64,000 nucleotides of DNA from Vallitalea guaymasensis (GTDB lineage: Bacteria > Bacillota > Clostridia > Lachnospirales > Vallitaleaceae), in assembly GCF_018141425.1 (NCBI RefSeq), contig NZ_CP058561.1, positions 806,001 through 870,000 on the forward strand. Direction: 5' to 3'. Positions 1 through 8,951 of the stretch are shown here, one piece after another. The first letter of the stretch is position 1, and every line of letters starts with the position of its first letter. The position numbers and the translations under genes are program-made. The notes below the pieces were generated by a model. The model made no database searches. It was given only the letters and a program-made list of their open reading frames with translations, and was not told where the DNA came from.

Positions 1-977
1 TCTTTTTCTGTTAGGTCTACTTCCTTCTCTTTTTCTTGGTCAAGTAAATCAAATATCTTATCACTTGCAGCCATTCCATTCATGGAAACATGAAATAGGG
101 AACCTAATAATCTAAGTGGTATAAAAAACTCTGAAGATAACAGAATAATAACAATCACTCCACCTACACTTATGTTGCCTGCTGAGAATTCATTAAGCGC
201 TATTAATATACCTACAGCCGAACCACCAAATGCTATTAGATCCATTATAGTTATGGAATTCAACTGCATTGCTAACACTTTCATGGTTATCTTTCTAAAA
301 CTTTCCGCTTCCTCGTTCATTTTAATATTTTTTTCTTTATCTTGATTGAATACTTTTAGTGTTGTAAGTCCCTGTATGTTCTCTAAAAAAGAATCTCCTA
401 GATTAGTATAGATATTCCAATAATTACTCAATATTTTTTTAGCTATCTTCATGACTGCTACTATTGAAATAGGTATTAAGGGAACACATAATAAAAGTAT
501 CACTGCTACTTTTAAACTAATGAATGATACTACTATAAACAATGTAATAGGAGCTAATAAACTGTAAAACAACTGGGGTAGATATCTTCCGAAATAAACC
601 TCAAGAGCTTCTACTCCATCTACGGATATTTGAACTATTGAAGAAGTAGATATTGTATCATTATAATTTACCCCTAGGTCTAACAGCTTTTTATAAATTC
701 TTTCTCTCAGCGTTTTTTTTATTTCAGCTGATGAATAATATGAAAATGTAGTTGATAACTTATTAGAAATAAACTTTATTATTAGAATTAAAATAACAAA
801 TAAAAACTGTTTTGTCAGATTATAATCTAAATCATTGTTGTTCAACTTATCTATGATATCACCAATAAATACTATTACTGCTATATTACATATTATTGCT
901 ATCCAATTCATAAATACTGTAAGTGCTACCCATTTCTTGGAATTATCATTTAGTGATAATAATCTTTTATTCATCAT
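1..977 (-). CDS. CydD-like ABC transporter, permease part (partial, runs off window)
   Basis: About 325 codons of the N-terminal membrane domain of an ABC transporter fused permease/ATPase. The reading frame continues past base 1, so the ATPase half lies outside the window. Several hydrophobic segments are visible, and the last residues seen (AMNG, then SDKIFDLL) are the linker that precedes the nucleotide-binding domain in CydC/CydD-type exporters. Three ATG codons in a row overlap the stop of the upstream DUF454 gene. I chose the middle one because it lies 7 nt from GAGGTG. It is probably translationally coupled to that gene. The substrate cannot be read from this part. A Fur-like box upstream suggests a link to iron or haem/redox. 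The family call is firm, the CydD assignment moderate. Confidence 0.8.
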   Translation of the reverse strand, partial: MMNKRLLSLNDNSKKWVALTVFMNWIAIICNIAVIVFIGDIIDKLNNNDLDYNLTKQFLFVILILIIKFISNKLSTTFSYYSSAEIKKTLRERIYKKLLDLGVNYNDTISTSSIVQISVDGVEALEVYFGRYLPQLFYSLLAPITLFIVVSFISLKVAVILLLCVPLIPISIVAVMKIAKKILSNYWNIYTNLGDSFLENIQGLTTLKVFNQDKEKNIKMNEEAESFRKITMKVLAMQLNSITIMDLIAFGGSAVGILIALNEFSAGNISVGGVIVIILLSSEFFIPLRLLGSLFHVSMNGMAASDKIFDLLDQEKEKEVDLTEK

Positions 978-1347
978 CATTCAACACCTCTGTCTTTATA
1001 GTTTTAATTCTAGAAAATACTACAATCTTTACTGTCAAAAGAACTGCGATAACTATCCTCATTACAGTGTTATCTATTAATACAGCCATAATTAGTAACA
1101 TCAGACTTACAGGTATTATTATTACTAACTTTGACTTTATTGTCATACCTTTATTTTCTTTAAATGGTTTTACATGCTCCCTATAAAATTTTGTTCTAAT
1201 GAATCTATCATTCAATTTATCACTGCTTTTTAATAAACAATATGATGTAAGCAGCATAAAAGGAGTTGTAGGCAATATGGGGAGTACAACTCCTATAAGA
1301 CCTATGATAAAAAAAATTAACCCCGCAGTTAAATATACTATTTTCAC
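967..1347 (-). CDS. DUF454 (YbaN family) inner membrane protein
   Basis: A 126-residue membrane protein with the family hallmark near the N terminus, GLIGVVLPILPTTPFMLL, followed by the SSDKLNDRF stretch and two more hydrophobic segments at about 75-115. Its function is unknown. In Firmicutes such genes often sit next to CydCD-like ABC transporters, as here, where its stop overlaps the ABC start (967-980). The start is GTG at 1347, 6 nt after GGGAGGG. It is the first gene of the unit controlled by the Fur-like box at 1425-1443. Confidence 0.8.
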   Translation of the reverse strand: MKIVYLTAGLIFFIIGLIGVVLPILPTTPFMLLTSYCLLKSSDKLNDRFIRTKFYREHVKPFKENKGMTIKSKLVIIIPVSLMLLIMAVLIDNTVMRIVIAVLLTVKIVVFSRIKTIKTEVLNDDE

Positions 1348-1415
1348 ACTTTACCCTCCCAACCTGTGGTATAATATTTTTATTGACAAATTAACTTTGA
1401 TACTTAATAATATGT

Positions 1416-1443
1416 ATTATAAACGATATTGATTATCACTTTC
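1416..1443 (-). promoter_or_regulatory. Fur-like box and -10 element ahead of DUF454/ABC genes
   Basis: Bases 1425-1443 read GATATTGATTATCACTTTC, matching the 19-bp Fur consensus GATAATGATWATCATTATC at 16 positions. On the minus strand a TATAAT lies at 1416-1421, so the box would cover the spacer/-35 region of the DUF454-ABC promoter. It also lies about 95 bp upstream of the divergent AraC gene. I saw no strong -35. Fur binding is inferred from similarity only. Confidence 0.5.
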
Positions 1444-1535
1444 ATGTATTATTATATATCATTACACATAAAAAAACTTAACTATATTTGTTTTTTTATT
1501 ACTATATATAACTCATTTCTAAGGAGGAGTAAATA

Positions 1536-2255
1536 TTGAATTTTATAGATAATATAATTTCCGACTTCTTTAACTGCTGTAATCTACCTGTAATAGCAGT
1601 AGATATTAACTTTAATGAGCTTTGTAGTGTTGGATATAATCCTATTTTAAGGCAAATCTATAATAACTGTAATGTTTATAGAGATATCCCCCATGATTCT
1701 AATAACTTGCTCAGTCTTAATTTGAGCTATGCAAAGGATATTAATTTCATAGTAGTTCCAATATCCAGATTCAATAAATATAGAGGATACTTCATAATCG
1801 GTCCTATCAAATGTGAAAAAACCCAAAATGAATATATCCCCTACAAACCAAAGAGCTGTCTAGAATTTTTTTCTTCTATAATATTGAATATTGCAGATCA
1901 TAATTTTAGTAAAGGTATGAGCAATTTGAAGTTCAACATACACGTAAAAAAAGCCATCCAATACATACATGAACATTATACTCAATGTATTAATCTGGAT
2001 GACCTGTGTGCTGACTTATCTGTGAATAAAAGTTACTTTTGTAAAGTATTCAAAAAGGAAACCGGATTCACATTTTCCAACTTCTTGAATAATTATAGAG
2101 TCGAGAAGAGTAAAAACTTACTCAAGAATAGTAATTTATCACTCCTTGATATCGCTGTATCAGTTGGATTCAATACCCAAAATTATTATTCCATAGTATT
2201 CAAGAAATTCACTGATAAAACTCCATTAAAATATAGGAATAGTATTTCAATCTGA
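1536..2255 (+). CDS. AraC-family transcriptional regulator
   Basis: 239 residues. The C-terminal ~100 residues form a double helix-turn-helix AraC domain: HVKKAIQYIHEHYTQ, the first HTH around LDDLCADLSVNKSYFCKVFK, the second around LLDIAVSVGFNTQNYYSIVFK, ending in TPLKYR. The N-terminal ~130 residues are a small sensor-like domain with several Cys residues, reminiscent of the PocR/YesN type, ligand unknown. The start is TTG at 1536, 5 nt after AAGGAGGAGT. It is divergent from the DUF454/ABC unit, which it probably controls. Its 3' end overlaps the convergent DeoR gene by 9 bp. Confidence 0.85.
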   Translation: MNFIDNIISDFFNCCNLPVIAVDINFNELCSVGYNPILRQIYNNCNVYRDIPHDSNNLLSLNLSYAKDINFIVVPISRFNKYRGYFIIGPIKCEKTQNEYIPYKPKSCLEFFSSIILNIADHNFSKGMSNLKFNIHVKKAIQYIHEHYTQCINLDDLCADLSVNKSYFCKVFKKETGFTFSNFLNNYRVEKSKNLLKNSNLSLLDIAVSVGFNTQNYYSIVFKKFTDKTPLKYRNSISI

Positions 2256-3005
2256 CCACTTAATATTTGTTTTCAAAGTTTTTATATGATCAATATACTT
2301 ATCATCAGGTTTCTTATTGGTAAATAAATAATCAAAATCACCAATATCACCAAATGAGAAGGGATAGATCTGATTGAACTTTGTATCATCAACCAAAGCG
2401 AAGTTCAATCTGCTTCGACTGATAATTTTTCTCTTTATATCACATTCTGGCAATGTTCTATTTGATAATCCATTTTCTAGTGAAACACCACTTGCAGTAA
2501 TGAATGATTTGTCAAAATAGAAATCGTCAATAAACCTTATAGCAGCATCACCAGTTGCTGATATTGTCTTTTTGTTAACGCTACCTGGTATCATGATAAG
2601 GTTAGCGTTCAAATCCGTATCTATGACTTTTATAGCAAACAAAAGATTATTGGTAACTATAGTCAAATCATGTTTTTTCTCAATAACTTCAGCAAGATGC
2701 ATATGAGTTGTCCCTGAGTCTACAAATATGGTATCCCCATCTTTTATATAAGGCTGTGCCAAATCTGCAATTGATATCTTCTTTTCCGAAAGATAGTCTA
2801 TTCTTGCTTTTATATTAACTAGATTATCATTGATGTTTGCTGTAACATAACCATAGTCCTTTTTTATCTTGTCATCTGCTATTAATTGATTGATGTATCT
2901 TCTGACAGTACTCTCCGAAAGCTTGAAGACCTCCATCAATTCTTGAACTTTTACTTCTTTATTCTTAAATATATATTCTTCTACTTCGGTTATTTTCTTC
3001 GCCAA
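2247..3005 (-). CDS. DeoR-family transcriptional regulator
   Basis: 252 residues. An N-terminal DeoR HTH (VQELMEVFKLSESTVRRYIN) precedes a DeoR-C sugar-phosphate sensor domain with the family signature FVDSGTTHMHLAE and a C-terminal ALVDDTKFN-like stretch. It lies just downstream of the acid-sugar operon on the same strand (90 bp gap), so it is probably its local regulator, sensing a phosphorylated C4 acid sugar; the ligand is an inference. The start is TTG at 3005 after AGGGTGTGAG. Confidence 0.88.
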   Translation of the reverse strand: MAKKITEVEEYIFKNKEVKVQELMEVFKLSESTVRRYINQLIADDKIKKDYGYVTANINDNLVNIKARIDYLSEKKISIADLAQPYIKDGDTIFVDSGTTHMHLAEVIEKKHDLTIVTNNLLFAIKVIDTDLNANLIMIPGSVNKKTISATGDAAIRFIDDFYFDKSFITASGVSLENGLSNRTLPECDIKRKIISRSRLNFALVDDTKFNQIYPFSFGDIGDFDYLFTNKKPDDKYIDHIKTLKTNIKWSD

Positions 3006-3094
3006 ATACTCACACCCTGACCTTTAGAGATTCATGTAAAACATAGTGGTATTATATCACCAAACGTTTTAACAATCAAGCTTTACGAATCTCG

Positions 3095-4075
3095 CTAATT
3101 AGTCAGTTTATCCGCAAGTTTTATAGCATTTATCATGCTTATGGAAGTAGCGATACCTCTGCCTGCTATATCAAATGCTGTCCCATGGTCAACAGAAGTA
3201 CGTAGTACAGATAGTCCTGCTGAAGTATTTACACCTGATTCAAAAGCATACATCTTAAAAGGGATATGACCTTGGTCGTGATACATTGCTACAACAATAT
3301 CAAACTCTCCTTTGATGCCTCTATAGAATACTGTATCTGGTGGAATAGGACCTACAACATTAAGATGATTCATTTCCTTGATTGCAGGGATTATGATATT
3401 CTTTTCCTGATTTCCAAACAAACCATTTTCACTTGAATGAGGGTTAATACCTGCAACAGCTATTCTAGGTTCTCTGTTCAGTATTTTTTTCATATTATCG
3501 TATGCAAGCTCTATAACTTTCTTGACACGATCTTTTGACAGTGTTCTTATGGCATCTTCCAGAGATACATGAGTGGACACATGGATTATAGACAGCTTTT
3601 CATCATATAGATGCATGGCATAATCTTTAGTTCCACATTGTGTAGCAAATATTTCTGTATGTCCAGGGAAATTGTGTCCAGCCATATGTAATGCTTCTTT
3701 GTTGATTGGTGCTGTTGTTACAGCTCTAGCTTTTTCATCCTTCACATGCTGTATAGCTGAAATAATATACTCGTAAGCCCCATGTCCACACATACTGCTT
3801 AACTGTCCAATCTTATATTTCTTCATATCAATATTATCAAAATCCAGGACATTAAGTATTTCACTTGAATAGATTGCTTCTTCTACAGCATTTATTTTAT
3901 TTAATCTGTACCCAGTAATTCCAATGCCATCCTTAATCAGAGATAACACCTTAATATCACCAAATACAATAACTGGTAATTGGCTTACATCTTTATCCTT
4001 AAAACAGTTCAATATAATTTCTGGTCCTATACCAGCAGGGTCTCCCATTGTTAAAATAATTGGTTTAACTTTCAT
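3095..4075 (-). CDS. pdxA2: D-threonate/D-erythronate 4-phosphate dehydrogenase (PdxA2 family)
   Basis: 326 residues from the ATG at 4075, which fits the Shine-Dalgarno GAGGTGA better than the in-frame GTG 9 nt upstream. The PdxA fold is clear: MGDPAGIGPEI at the N terminus, the metal-ligand motif PGHTE, and YHDQGHIPFKM. PdxA proteins oxidise 4-phosphohydroxy acids. The copy beside a DtnK-type kinase is the PdxA2 class, converting D-threonate or D-erythronate 4-phosphate towards dihydroxyacetone phosphate and CO2. The stop codon of the kinase gene overlaps this gene's ribosome site, so the two are coupled. The operon context argues against a vitamin B6 role. Confidence 0.88.
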   Translation of the reverse strand: MKVKPIILTMGDPAGIGPEIILNCFKDKDVSQLPVIVFGDIKVLSLIKDGIGITGYRLNKINAVEEAIYSSEILNVLDFDNIDMKKYKIGQLSSMCGHGAYEYIISAIQHVKDEKARAVTTAPINKEALHMAGHNFPGHTEIFATQCGTKDYAMHLYDEKLSIIHVSTHVSLEDAIRTLSKDRVKKVIELAYDNMKKILNREPRIAVAGINPHSSENGLFGNQEKNIIIPAIKEMNHLNVVGPIPPDTVFYRGIKGEFDIVVAMYHDQGHIPFKMYAFESGVNTSAGLSVLRTSVDHGTAFDIAGRGIATSISMINAIKLADKLTN

Positions 4076-4080
4076 TACAC

Positions 4081-5331
4081 TCACCTCAAATAATCTAATA
4101 TATTACTAAATGTTTCTTCATTACCAAAAGCTCCTGCCTTGGTTACTACATCTATGTCACAATACTTTTCATGTACAAATCTTCCTACAGGTATTGCTGG
4201 TAGAACTTCGTCAATTATCTTCATACCTTCAATATCTAAGTACTTGGCGATTTTTATTAACGTATCACCTCCTGTAATAAATAACCCCGCTAAATCATTA
4301 CTTGCTTCATTCAGTATTTTACCTGTGATTTCACCTAACCCTTGTGCGATGAACTCGCTGGTTTCATACTTATCAAGACCTTGCTCTTTGGCGTATTCAC
4401 ATGCTGTTTGTATATCTTTTTTATCTTTTGCAGTACGTATTACAATGTCTTTCTTATCATAAATCAGTTGTAGTATGGTCTTTAGTATTATTTCTTTCTT
4501 TATGTCATCAAAAAAATCTTGTATAGAAATATCGATTATATCAAAATCATGAATATCATCAGCAAAAGTAATCTGTTCTCTTGTAACATCACTCACACTT
4601 CCTATTATTGATAATATGGATTTATGAACCTTCAAGTGGAAGGCATCTGTCATATATTCAGCTAGTCCTGCTGTTCCAACGATCAAAAAATGTGTTTCTA
4701 TCTTTGCAATCATTTCAGAAAGCATTTTCAAATCAATATCTGACTCTGCATCAAAAACTATGATTTCTGTTCCTTTGTTTCTTAGGTCTATAAGTCTTTC
4801 TTGGAGTTTTTCTTTGGTATAATCGCAGTCTTTCTTAATGACTTCAACTTTCCTTGAACATTGATTTGCAATTATATCTGGAATATATGATTGGGTTACA
4901 GGTGTTTTAGGATCTTTTGCTATTTCGGTTTCATGTAAAAATTTATCATTCAATTTTACATGTCCTTCTATAGTTTTTCTGCCATTTGATGGCAATGCAG
5001 GGATTACAACAGCAAAATCATACCCCATCCCATTCATACATCCATCAATCTCAGCTCCAATATTACCTCTAAATGTAGAATCCAGCTTCTTGTATACCAA
5101 TACATTATCTAATTGTTTTATTTTGCTTGATATCTTAATTGCTTTTTTATATGCTGTTTCTTTATTATCAAATCTACTTTCGGTATCAAATACTACTACA
5201 TCATTATCACTTATATTACCCATCAACTGATTAATATTGGTTGTAACAACAGTATGTAATCCTTTTTTGGCAAATTGAACTCCTGTATCATTAGAACCAG
5301 TAAAATCATCTGCAATTATAGCCAACTTCAT
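4081..5331 (-). CDS. dtnK: four-carbon acid sugar kinase (DUF1537 family)
   Basis: 416 residues, the usual length for the OtnK/DtnK family. The N-terminal substrate domain has AIIADDFTGSNDTG and the KLDSTFRGNIG motif. The C-terminal nucleotide domain has LFITGGDTLIKI and AIPVGRF. It phosphorylates a C4 acid sugar such as D-threonate or D-erythronate at O4, feeding PdxA2. The start follows AAGGAGG, which lies inside the end of the permease gene. Which stereoisomer is used cannot be read from sequence. Confidence 0.88.
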   Translation of the reverse strand: MKLAIIADDFTGSNDTGVQFAKKGLHTVVTTNINQLMGNISDNDVVVFDTESRFDNKETAYKKAIKISSKIKQLDNVLVYKKLDSTFRGNIGAEIDGCMNGMGYDFAVVIPALPSNGRKTIEGHVKLNDKFLHETEIAKDPKTPVTQSYIPDIIANQCSRKVEVIKKDCDYTKEKLQERLIDLRNKGTEIIVFDAESDIDLKMLSEMIAKIETHFLIVGTAGLAEYMTDAFHLKVHKSILSIIGSVSDVTREQITFADDIHDFDIIDISIQDFFDDIKKEIILKTILQLIYDKKDIVIRTAKDKKDIQTACEYAKEQGLDKYETSEFIAQGLGEITGKILNEASNDLAGLFITGGDTLIKIAKYLDIEGMKIIDEVLPAIPVGRFVHEKYCDIDVVTKAGAFGNEETFSNILDYLR

Positions 5332-5334
5332 ATC

Positions 5335-6276
5335 TTATTCCTCCTTATCTTTTTTCCTCATTCTTTTTCTGATAAATGAGGTGAAGACAGGTGTCAACAA
5401 TGCGGTGGTTATGGTTGAAGCAGCAACTTGAGCAGTTGCAACACTTGCAACAGCTGCTAATGCAGGGTCTGCAATAGCTACAGCTTCTGGTGTTCCTACA
5501 GCATTACCAGCTGTACTTGATGCAGCTGCCCCAGCTATTCCACTACCTCCAGAAGCTCTGTCAGCTAGTACATTGAATATGCCACCAATAACTGTTGTCA
5601 TAACACCAAGTAAGATACCTGCAAATCCTGCTTTGATTATAGTTGTAAAATTAAGCCCAGCTCCAAGAGCAAAAGCAAAAAATGGAATTAAGACTGGTCC
5701 ACCTTTTGTTAGGAATTTTCTCATTTCTTGATCAAGATTACCGATAATCATACCAAGTACTATTGGAACAATAACTCCAACAAGAGTTATGAAGGGTATA
5801 CTTGCTATTCCAGCAGTACCAAGTGCAATCATTGTAAGAAATGGTCCGTCATTGATGGAAATAACCGAAATGGCCCCTACATCAGTTTCATCTCCAAATT
5901 CACCTACTAATGCTGCATACAATCCACCATTGGTATTAGTCATAGCTGCAATTATTGCTAATGACGATAAACCGAACAAACCATTAGCTGGTAATAACTT
6001 GGATACTAACAAACCAATTCCAACACCAATTGCAAATTTTGTAAAAGTTATTGCCGACCCTCTAACGATAGCTTTTGGTGCTGCTTTGAAGTTCAATCCG
6101 GCACCCATACAGAATAGAAATACTCCAATCATCGGTCCAGCTCCTGTTGCAATAGCAGTTGTAAATCCCCCGATTTTTAATGAAGCTGGAAATAAAGTGT
6201 TGATTATGGCACCAATTAGTAGTGGGATTACCATCATACCACCAGGAATCTTTTCAATACTCTGTTTAATCTTCAT
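5335..6276 (-). CDS. 2-keto-3-deoxygluconate permease family transporter (KdgT-like)
   Basis: 313 residues, almost entirely hydrophobic with about ten membrane segments and repeated Gly/Ala-rich stretches. It begins with [19 protein letters not shown], the KdgT family N terminus. It is the first gene of the operon and should bring in the acid sugar that DtnK phosphorylates. In characterised threonate clusters the importer is more often of the GntP or TRAP type, so the real substrate here is open. The Shine-Dalgarno is AAAGGAG, 6 nt from the ATG. Confidence 0.85.
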   Translation of the reverse strand: MKIKQSIEKIPGGMMVIPLLIGAIINTLFPASLKIGGFTTAIATGAGPMIGVFLFCMGAGLNFKAAPKAIVRGSAITFTKFAIGVGIGLLVSKLLPANGLFGLSSLAIIAAMTNTNGGLYAALVGEFGDETDVGAISVISINDGPFLTMIALGTAGIASIPFITLVGVIVPIVLGMIIGNLDQEMRKFLTKGGPVLIPFFAFALGAGLNFTTIIKAGFAGILLGVMTTVIGGIFNVLADRASGGSGIAGAAASSTAGNAVGTPEAVAIADPALAAVASVATAQVAASTITTALLTPVFTSFIRKRMRKKDKEE

Positions 6277-6325
6277 ACTATTCTCCTTTCAGAATACATT
6301 CTTTTTTTGAATGTTTTATGATAAT

Positions 6326-6354
6326 ATTTTAATATAATTTGACCATATTGTCAA
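6326..6354 (-). promoter_or_regulatory. promoter and operator-like repeat of the acid-sugar operon
   Basis: On the minus strand TTGACA (6349-6354) and TAAAAT (6326-6331) are separated by 17 bp. The -35 is embedded in an inverted repeat, TTGAC-N6-GTCAA (6339-6354), well placed for a repressor such as the DeoR protein. A second small inverted repeat ACATTC-N7-GAATGT lies downstream near 6297-6315. Confidence 0.6.
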
Positions 6355-6400
6355 CGTATTTTTATGAATAGGCTAATAATTCTTCATTTTTGTCATATAT

Positions 6401-6453
6401 AAAAGAAAGCTACAATAAAGAATGTATTATATTCTTTGTCATAGCTCTCTTTT
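6401..6453 (-). other. long imperfect hairpin upstream of the acid-sugar operon
   Basis: Arms at 6401-6423 and 6431-6453 pair over 23 positions with a 7-nt loop. Read as minus-strand RNA, all but one of the deviations are G-U pairs. It lies between the terminator of the polyamine operon and the promoter of the permease gene, so it may be a second, back-up terminator. With the elements at 6326-6354 and 6491-6538 it accounts for most of the 304-bp gap 6277-6580, where I see no gene. Confidence 0.4.
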
Positions 6454-6490
6454 CTATGTACGCCTTGCTTAATATTAAATTAACTTAACT

Positions 6491-6538
6491 AAAAAATAAC
6501 TGCAACAAAGTCATTATACACTGTTCTTTGTTGCAGTT
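6491..6538 (-). terminator. rho-independent terminator of the polyamine operon
   Basis: A perfect 13-bp stem (AACTGCAACAAAG at 6498-6510 with its complement at 6526-6538), read on the minus strand and followed by ATTTTTT. It lies 40 bp after the stop of the decarboxylase gene. Confidence 0.85.
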
Positions 6539-6580
6539 TAATCTAATCATTATAATTCCATTTTATTTTTTTTCTTTAAT

Positions 6581-7723
6581 TTAGAGTCTAGATTTATAAT
6601 CCTCATATTCAAACTCTTTTATAACTCTTATTTCATCATCATTCATTATTGATATTGAAGGCAAATTAATACCGTTGAACATATTATTTTTAACCATAGT
6701 ATAATGAGCCATATCAGTAAATATAAGCTTATCTCCAATTTCCAATGGGTCATCGAACGAATAATCTCCAATTACATCACCAGCAAGACAAGTCATGCCA
6801 CCTAGTCTATATGTATGTCTTCCTTGATTCTGTAACTTAGAATCAATAATGTGTGGTCTATAAGGCATTTCGATTACATCTGGCATATGGCACGCTGCTG
6901 AAGTATCAAGTATAGCTATGTCCATATTATTTTTTATGATATCCAATACACTTGATACCAAGAAACCACAATTCAGAGCTACAGCTTCACCTGGCTCTAA
7001 ATATACTTCCAGGTCATAAGTGTTTTTCATATGCATTATTAGACTAATCAGTTTATCCACATCATAATCATCCCTAGTAATATGATGTCCTCCACCAAAA
7101 TTGAGCCATTTCATTTGTTTTAAATACCTACCGAATTTCTCTTCAACAACCTTTAGGGTTCGTTCTAAGGTATCTGAATTCTGTTCACACATGGTATGGA
7201 AATGCAAACCGCTAATACCTTTCAAATCATGTCCTTCTATATCTTCTAATCTAGTACCTAACCTTGAATTGATTGCACAGGGATTATATATCTCTGTTTC
7301 AACTTCTGAATATTCAGGATTAATACGAATACCACACTCAATTTCCCTACGTGATCTATCAACTTTATCTTTGAATCTCTTATATTGATAGATTGAATTA
7401 AATACGATATGATCTGTTATAGATACAATTTCATCAATCTCATCATCTCTATAGGCTGGAGCATATATATGAACTTCTTTATTCATATACTCTTTTCCCA
7501 GTTTAGCTTCAAATAAAGAACTGGAAGTAATTCCAGCTAGATACTTGCTTATTAAAGGAAATACTGAATACATAGAAAATCCTTTTAAAGCAAGTAATAT
7601 TTTAGCTCCTGTTTTTGTTTGTATTGATTGTAAAACTTCAAGATTCTTTATAAGCAGTCGTTCGTCTAACACATAAGAGGGTGTTTTAATGCCTTTTATC
7701 AATTCTTTGTCTCTATCTTTCAT
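6581..7723 (-). CDS. nspC: carboxynorspermidine/carboxyspermidine decarboxylase
   Basis: 380 residues, a PLP-dependent alanine-racemase-fold group IV decarboxylase. Visible are the PLP-lysine region ILLALKGFSMY near residue 45, the FHTMCEQNSD segment, WLNFGGGHHIT, the glycine-rich LEPGEAVALNCG, and the family C-terminal block LDTSAACHMPDV. It removes CO2 from carboxyspermidine (or carboxynorspermidine), the last step of the aspartate-semialdehyde-based route to spermidine. It is the last of four co-directional polyamine genes and has the terminator at 6491-6538. Which polyamine is made depends on the upstream diamine, here putrescine from agmatine, so spermidine is likely. Confidence 0.9.
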   Translation of the reverse strand: MKDRDKELIKGIKTPSYVLDERLLIKNLEVLQSIQTKTGAKILLALKGFSMYSVFPLISKYLAGITSSSLFEAKLGKEYMNKEVHIYAPAYRDDEIDEIVSITDHIVFNSIYQYKRFKDKVDRSRREIECGIRINPEYSEVETEIYNPCAINSRLGTRLEDIEGHDLKGISGLHFHTMCEQNSDTLERTLKVVEEKFGRYLKQMKWLNFGGGHHITRDDYDVDKLISLIMHMKNTYDLEVYLEPGEAVALNCGFLVSSVLDIIKNNMDIAILDTSAACHMPDVIEMPYRPHIIDSKLQNQGRHTYRLGGMTCLAGDVIGDYSFDDPLEIGDKLIFTDMAHYTMVKNNMFNGINLPSISIMNDDEIRVIKEFEYEDYKSRL

Positions 7724-7750
7724 TTTGTCACCAAACCTTCACATTTACTA

Positions 7751-8950
7751 TTAATCAACTAATTCAGGTTCAAAACTTTCATTCCATGGTAATCCCTGTT
7801 TGTTTAGCTGCTCCATAAATGGATCTGGGTCAAATTCTTCTACATTATAAACACCTGGTTTTTTCCATTTGCCCTCAAGCAATAATTTTGCTCCAATCAT
7901 GGCTGGTACTCCTGTTGTATAGGATATAGCTTGTGAACCAACTTCCTTATAACAAGATTGATGGTCACATACATTATATACATAATAGCTAACAGGTTTT
8001 CCATCTTTGATACCTTGATAAATACAGCCAATATTTGTTTTTCCTTTTGTACGAGGTCCAAGCGTTGCTGGGTCTGGTAAAACGGCTTTCAAAAATTGAA
8101 GGGGCTGTATCTTGACACCTTCTATCTCAATAGGCTCTATACTAGTCATCCCAACATTTTTCAATACATTCAAATGAGTAATATACTTTTCTGAAAATGT
8201 CATGAAGAACCTGATTCTCTTAATACCAGGCATATGAACTGCTAATGATTCCAATTCCTCATGATATAAGAGATAAGCATCTTTTTCACCTATCTGGTCA
8301 AAATCATAGACTCTTTTTATTTCTAGAGGGTCAGTCTCAACCCAATCCCCTTTTTCCCAATACCTTCCATTAGCACTAATTTCACGAATATTGATCTCTG
8401 GATTGAAATTCGTTGCAAATGGATATCCATGGTCACCACCGTTAGCATCAAGAATATCAATATAGTGGATTTCGTCAAAATAATGTTTTAATGCATAGGC
8501 ACTAAATACTCCAGTCACTCCTGGGTCAAATCCACATCCTAAAACAGCAGTTAAACCAGCTTTTTCAAATTTCTCTTTGTATGCCCACTGCCATTTATAC
8601 TCAAATTTTGGAATATTCGGTGGCTCATAGTTTGCTGTATCAAGATAATGAACCCCTGTTTCAAGACATGCATCCATAATTGTTAAATCTTGATAAGGTA
8701 ATGCCACATTTATAACCATCTCTGGTTCGTACTCATTAATCAGCTTAACAATCTCATCTGTATTATCAGCATCCAGCTGTGAAGTAGTAATTACTGTTTT
8801 ACCACCATCAAATTTCTCTTTCAATGCATCACATTTTGATTTTGTTCTACTAGCAATCATTATTTCTTGAAATACTTCTGGATTCAGACAGCATTTTGCA
8901 ACAACTACATTAGCTACTCCTCCAGCTCCAATTATTAATACTCTACTCAT
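7751..8950 (-). CDS. carboxynorspermidine/carboxyspermidine dehydrogenase (saccharopine dehydrogenase family)
   Basis: 399 residues. An N-terminal Rossmann motif (VLIIGAGGVANVVVAKC) is followed by the saccharopine-dehydrogenase-type body with GCGFDPGVTGVFSAY and HYLDTANYEPP. The enzyme condenses a diamine with aspartate semialdehyde and reduces the imine with NADPH, giving carboxyspermidine. Its place between agmatinase and the decarboxylase supports this over a lysine-pathway role. The Shine-Dalgarno AGAGGAG overlaps the end of the agmatinase gene (1 bp gap). Confidence 0.9.
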   Translation of the reverse strand: MSRVLIIGAGGVANVVVAKCCLNPEVFQEIMIASRTKSKCDALKEKFDGGKTVITTSQLDADNTDEIVKLINEYEPEMVINVALPYQDLTIMDACLETGVHYLDTANYEPPNIPKFEYKWQWAYKEKFEKAGLTAVLGCGFDPGVTGVFSAYALKHYFDEIHYIDILDANGGDHGYPFATNFNPEINIREISANGRYWEKGDWVETDPLEIKRVYDFDQIGEKDAYLLYHEELESLAVHMPGIKRIRFFMTFSEKYITHLNVLKNVGMTSIEPIEIEGVKIQPLQFLKAVLPDPATLGPRTKGKTNIGCIYQGIKDGKPVSYYVYNVCDHQSCYKEVGSQAISYTTGVPAMIGAKLLLEGKWKKPGVYNVEEFDPDPFMEQLNKQGLPWNESFEPELVD

Positions 8951-8951
8951 A

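Noticed and set aside
5789-6310. Long plus-strand open frame opposite the KdgT-like permease gene
   Set aside because: It is antisense to a well-supported gene, has Pro/Ile/Asn-rich composition typical of the complement of a hydrophobic gene, and has no ribosome site.
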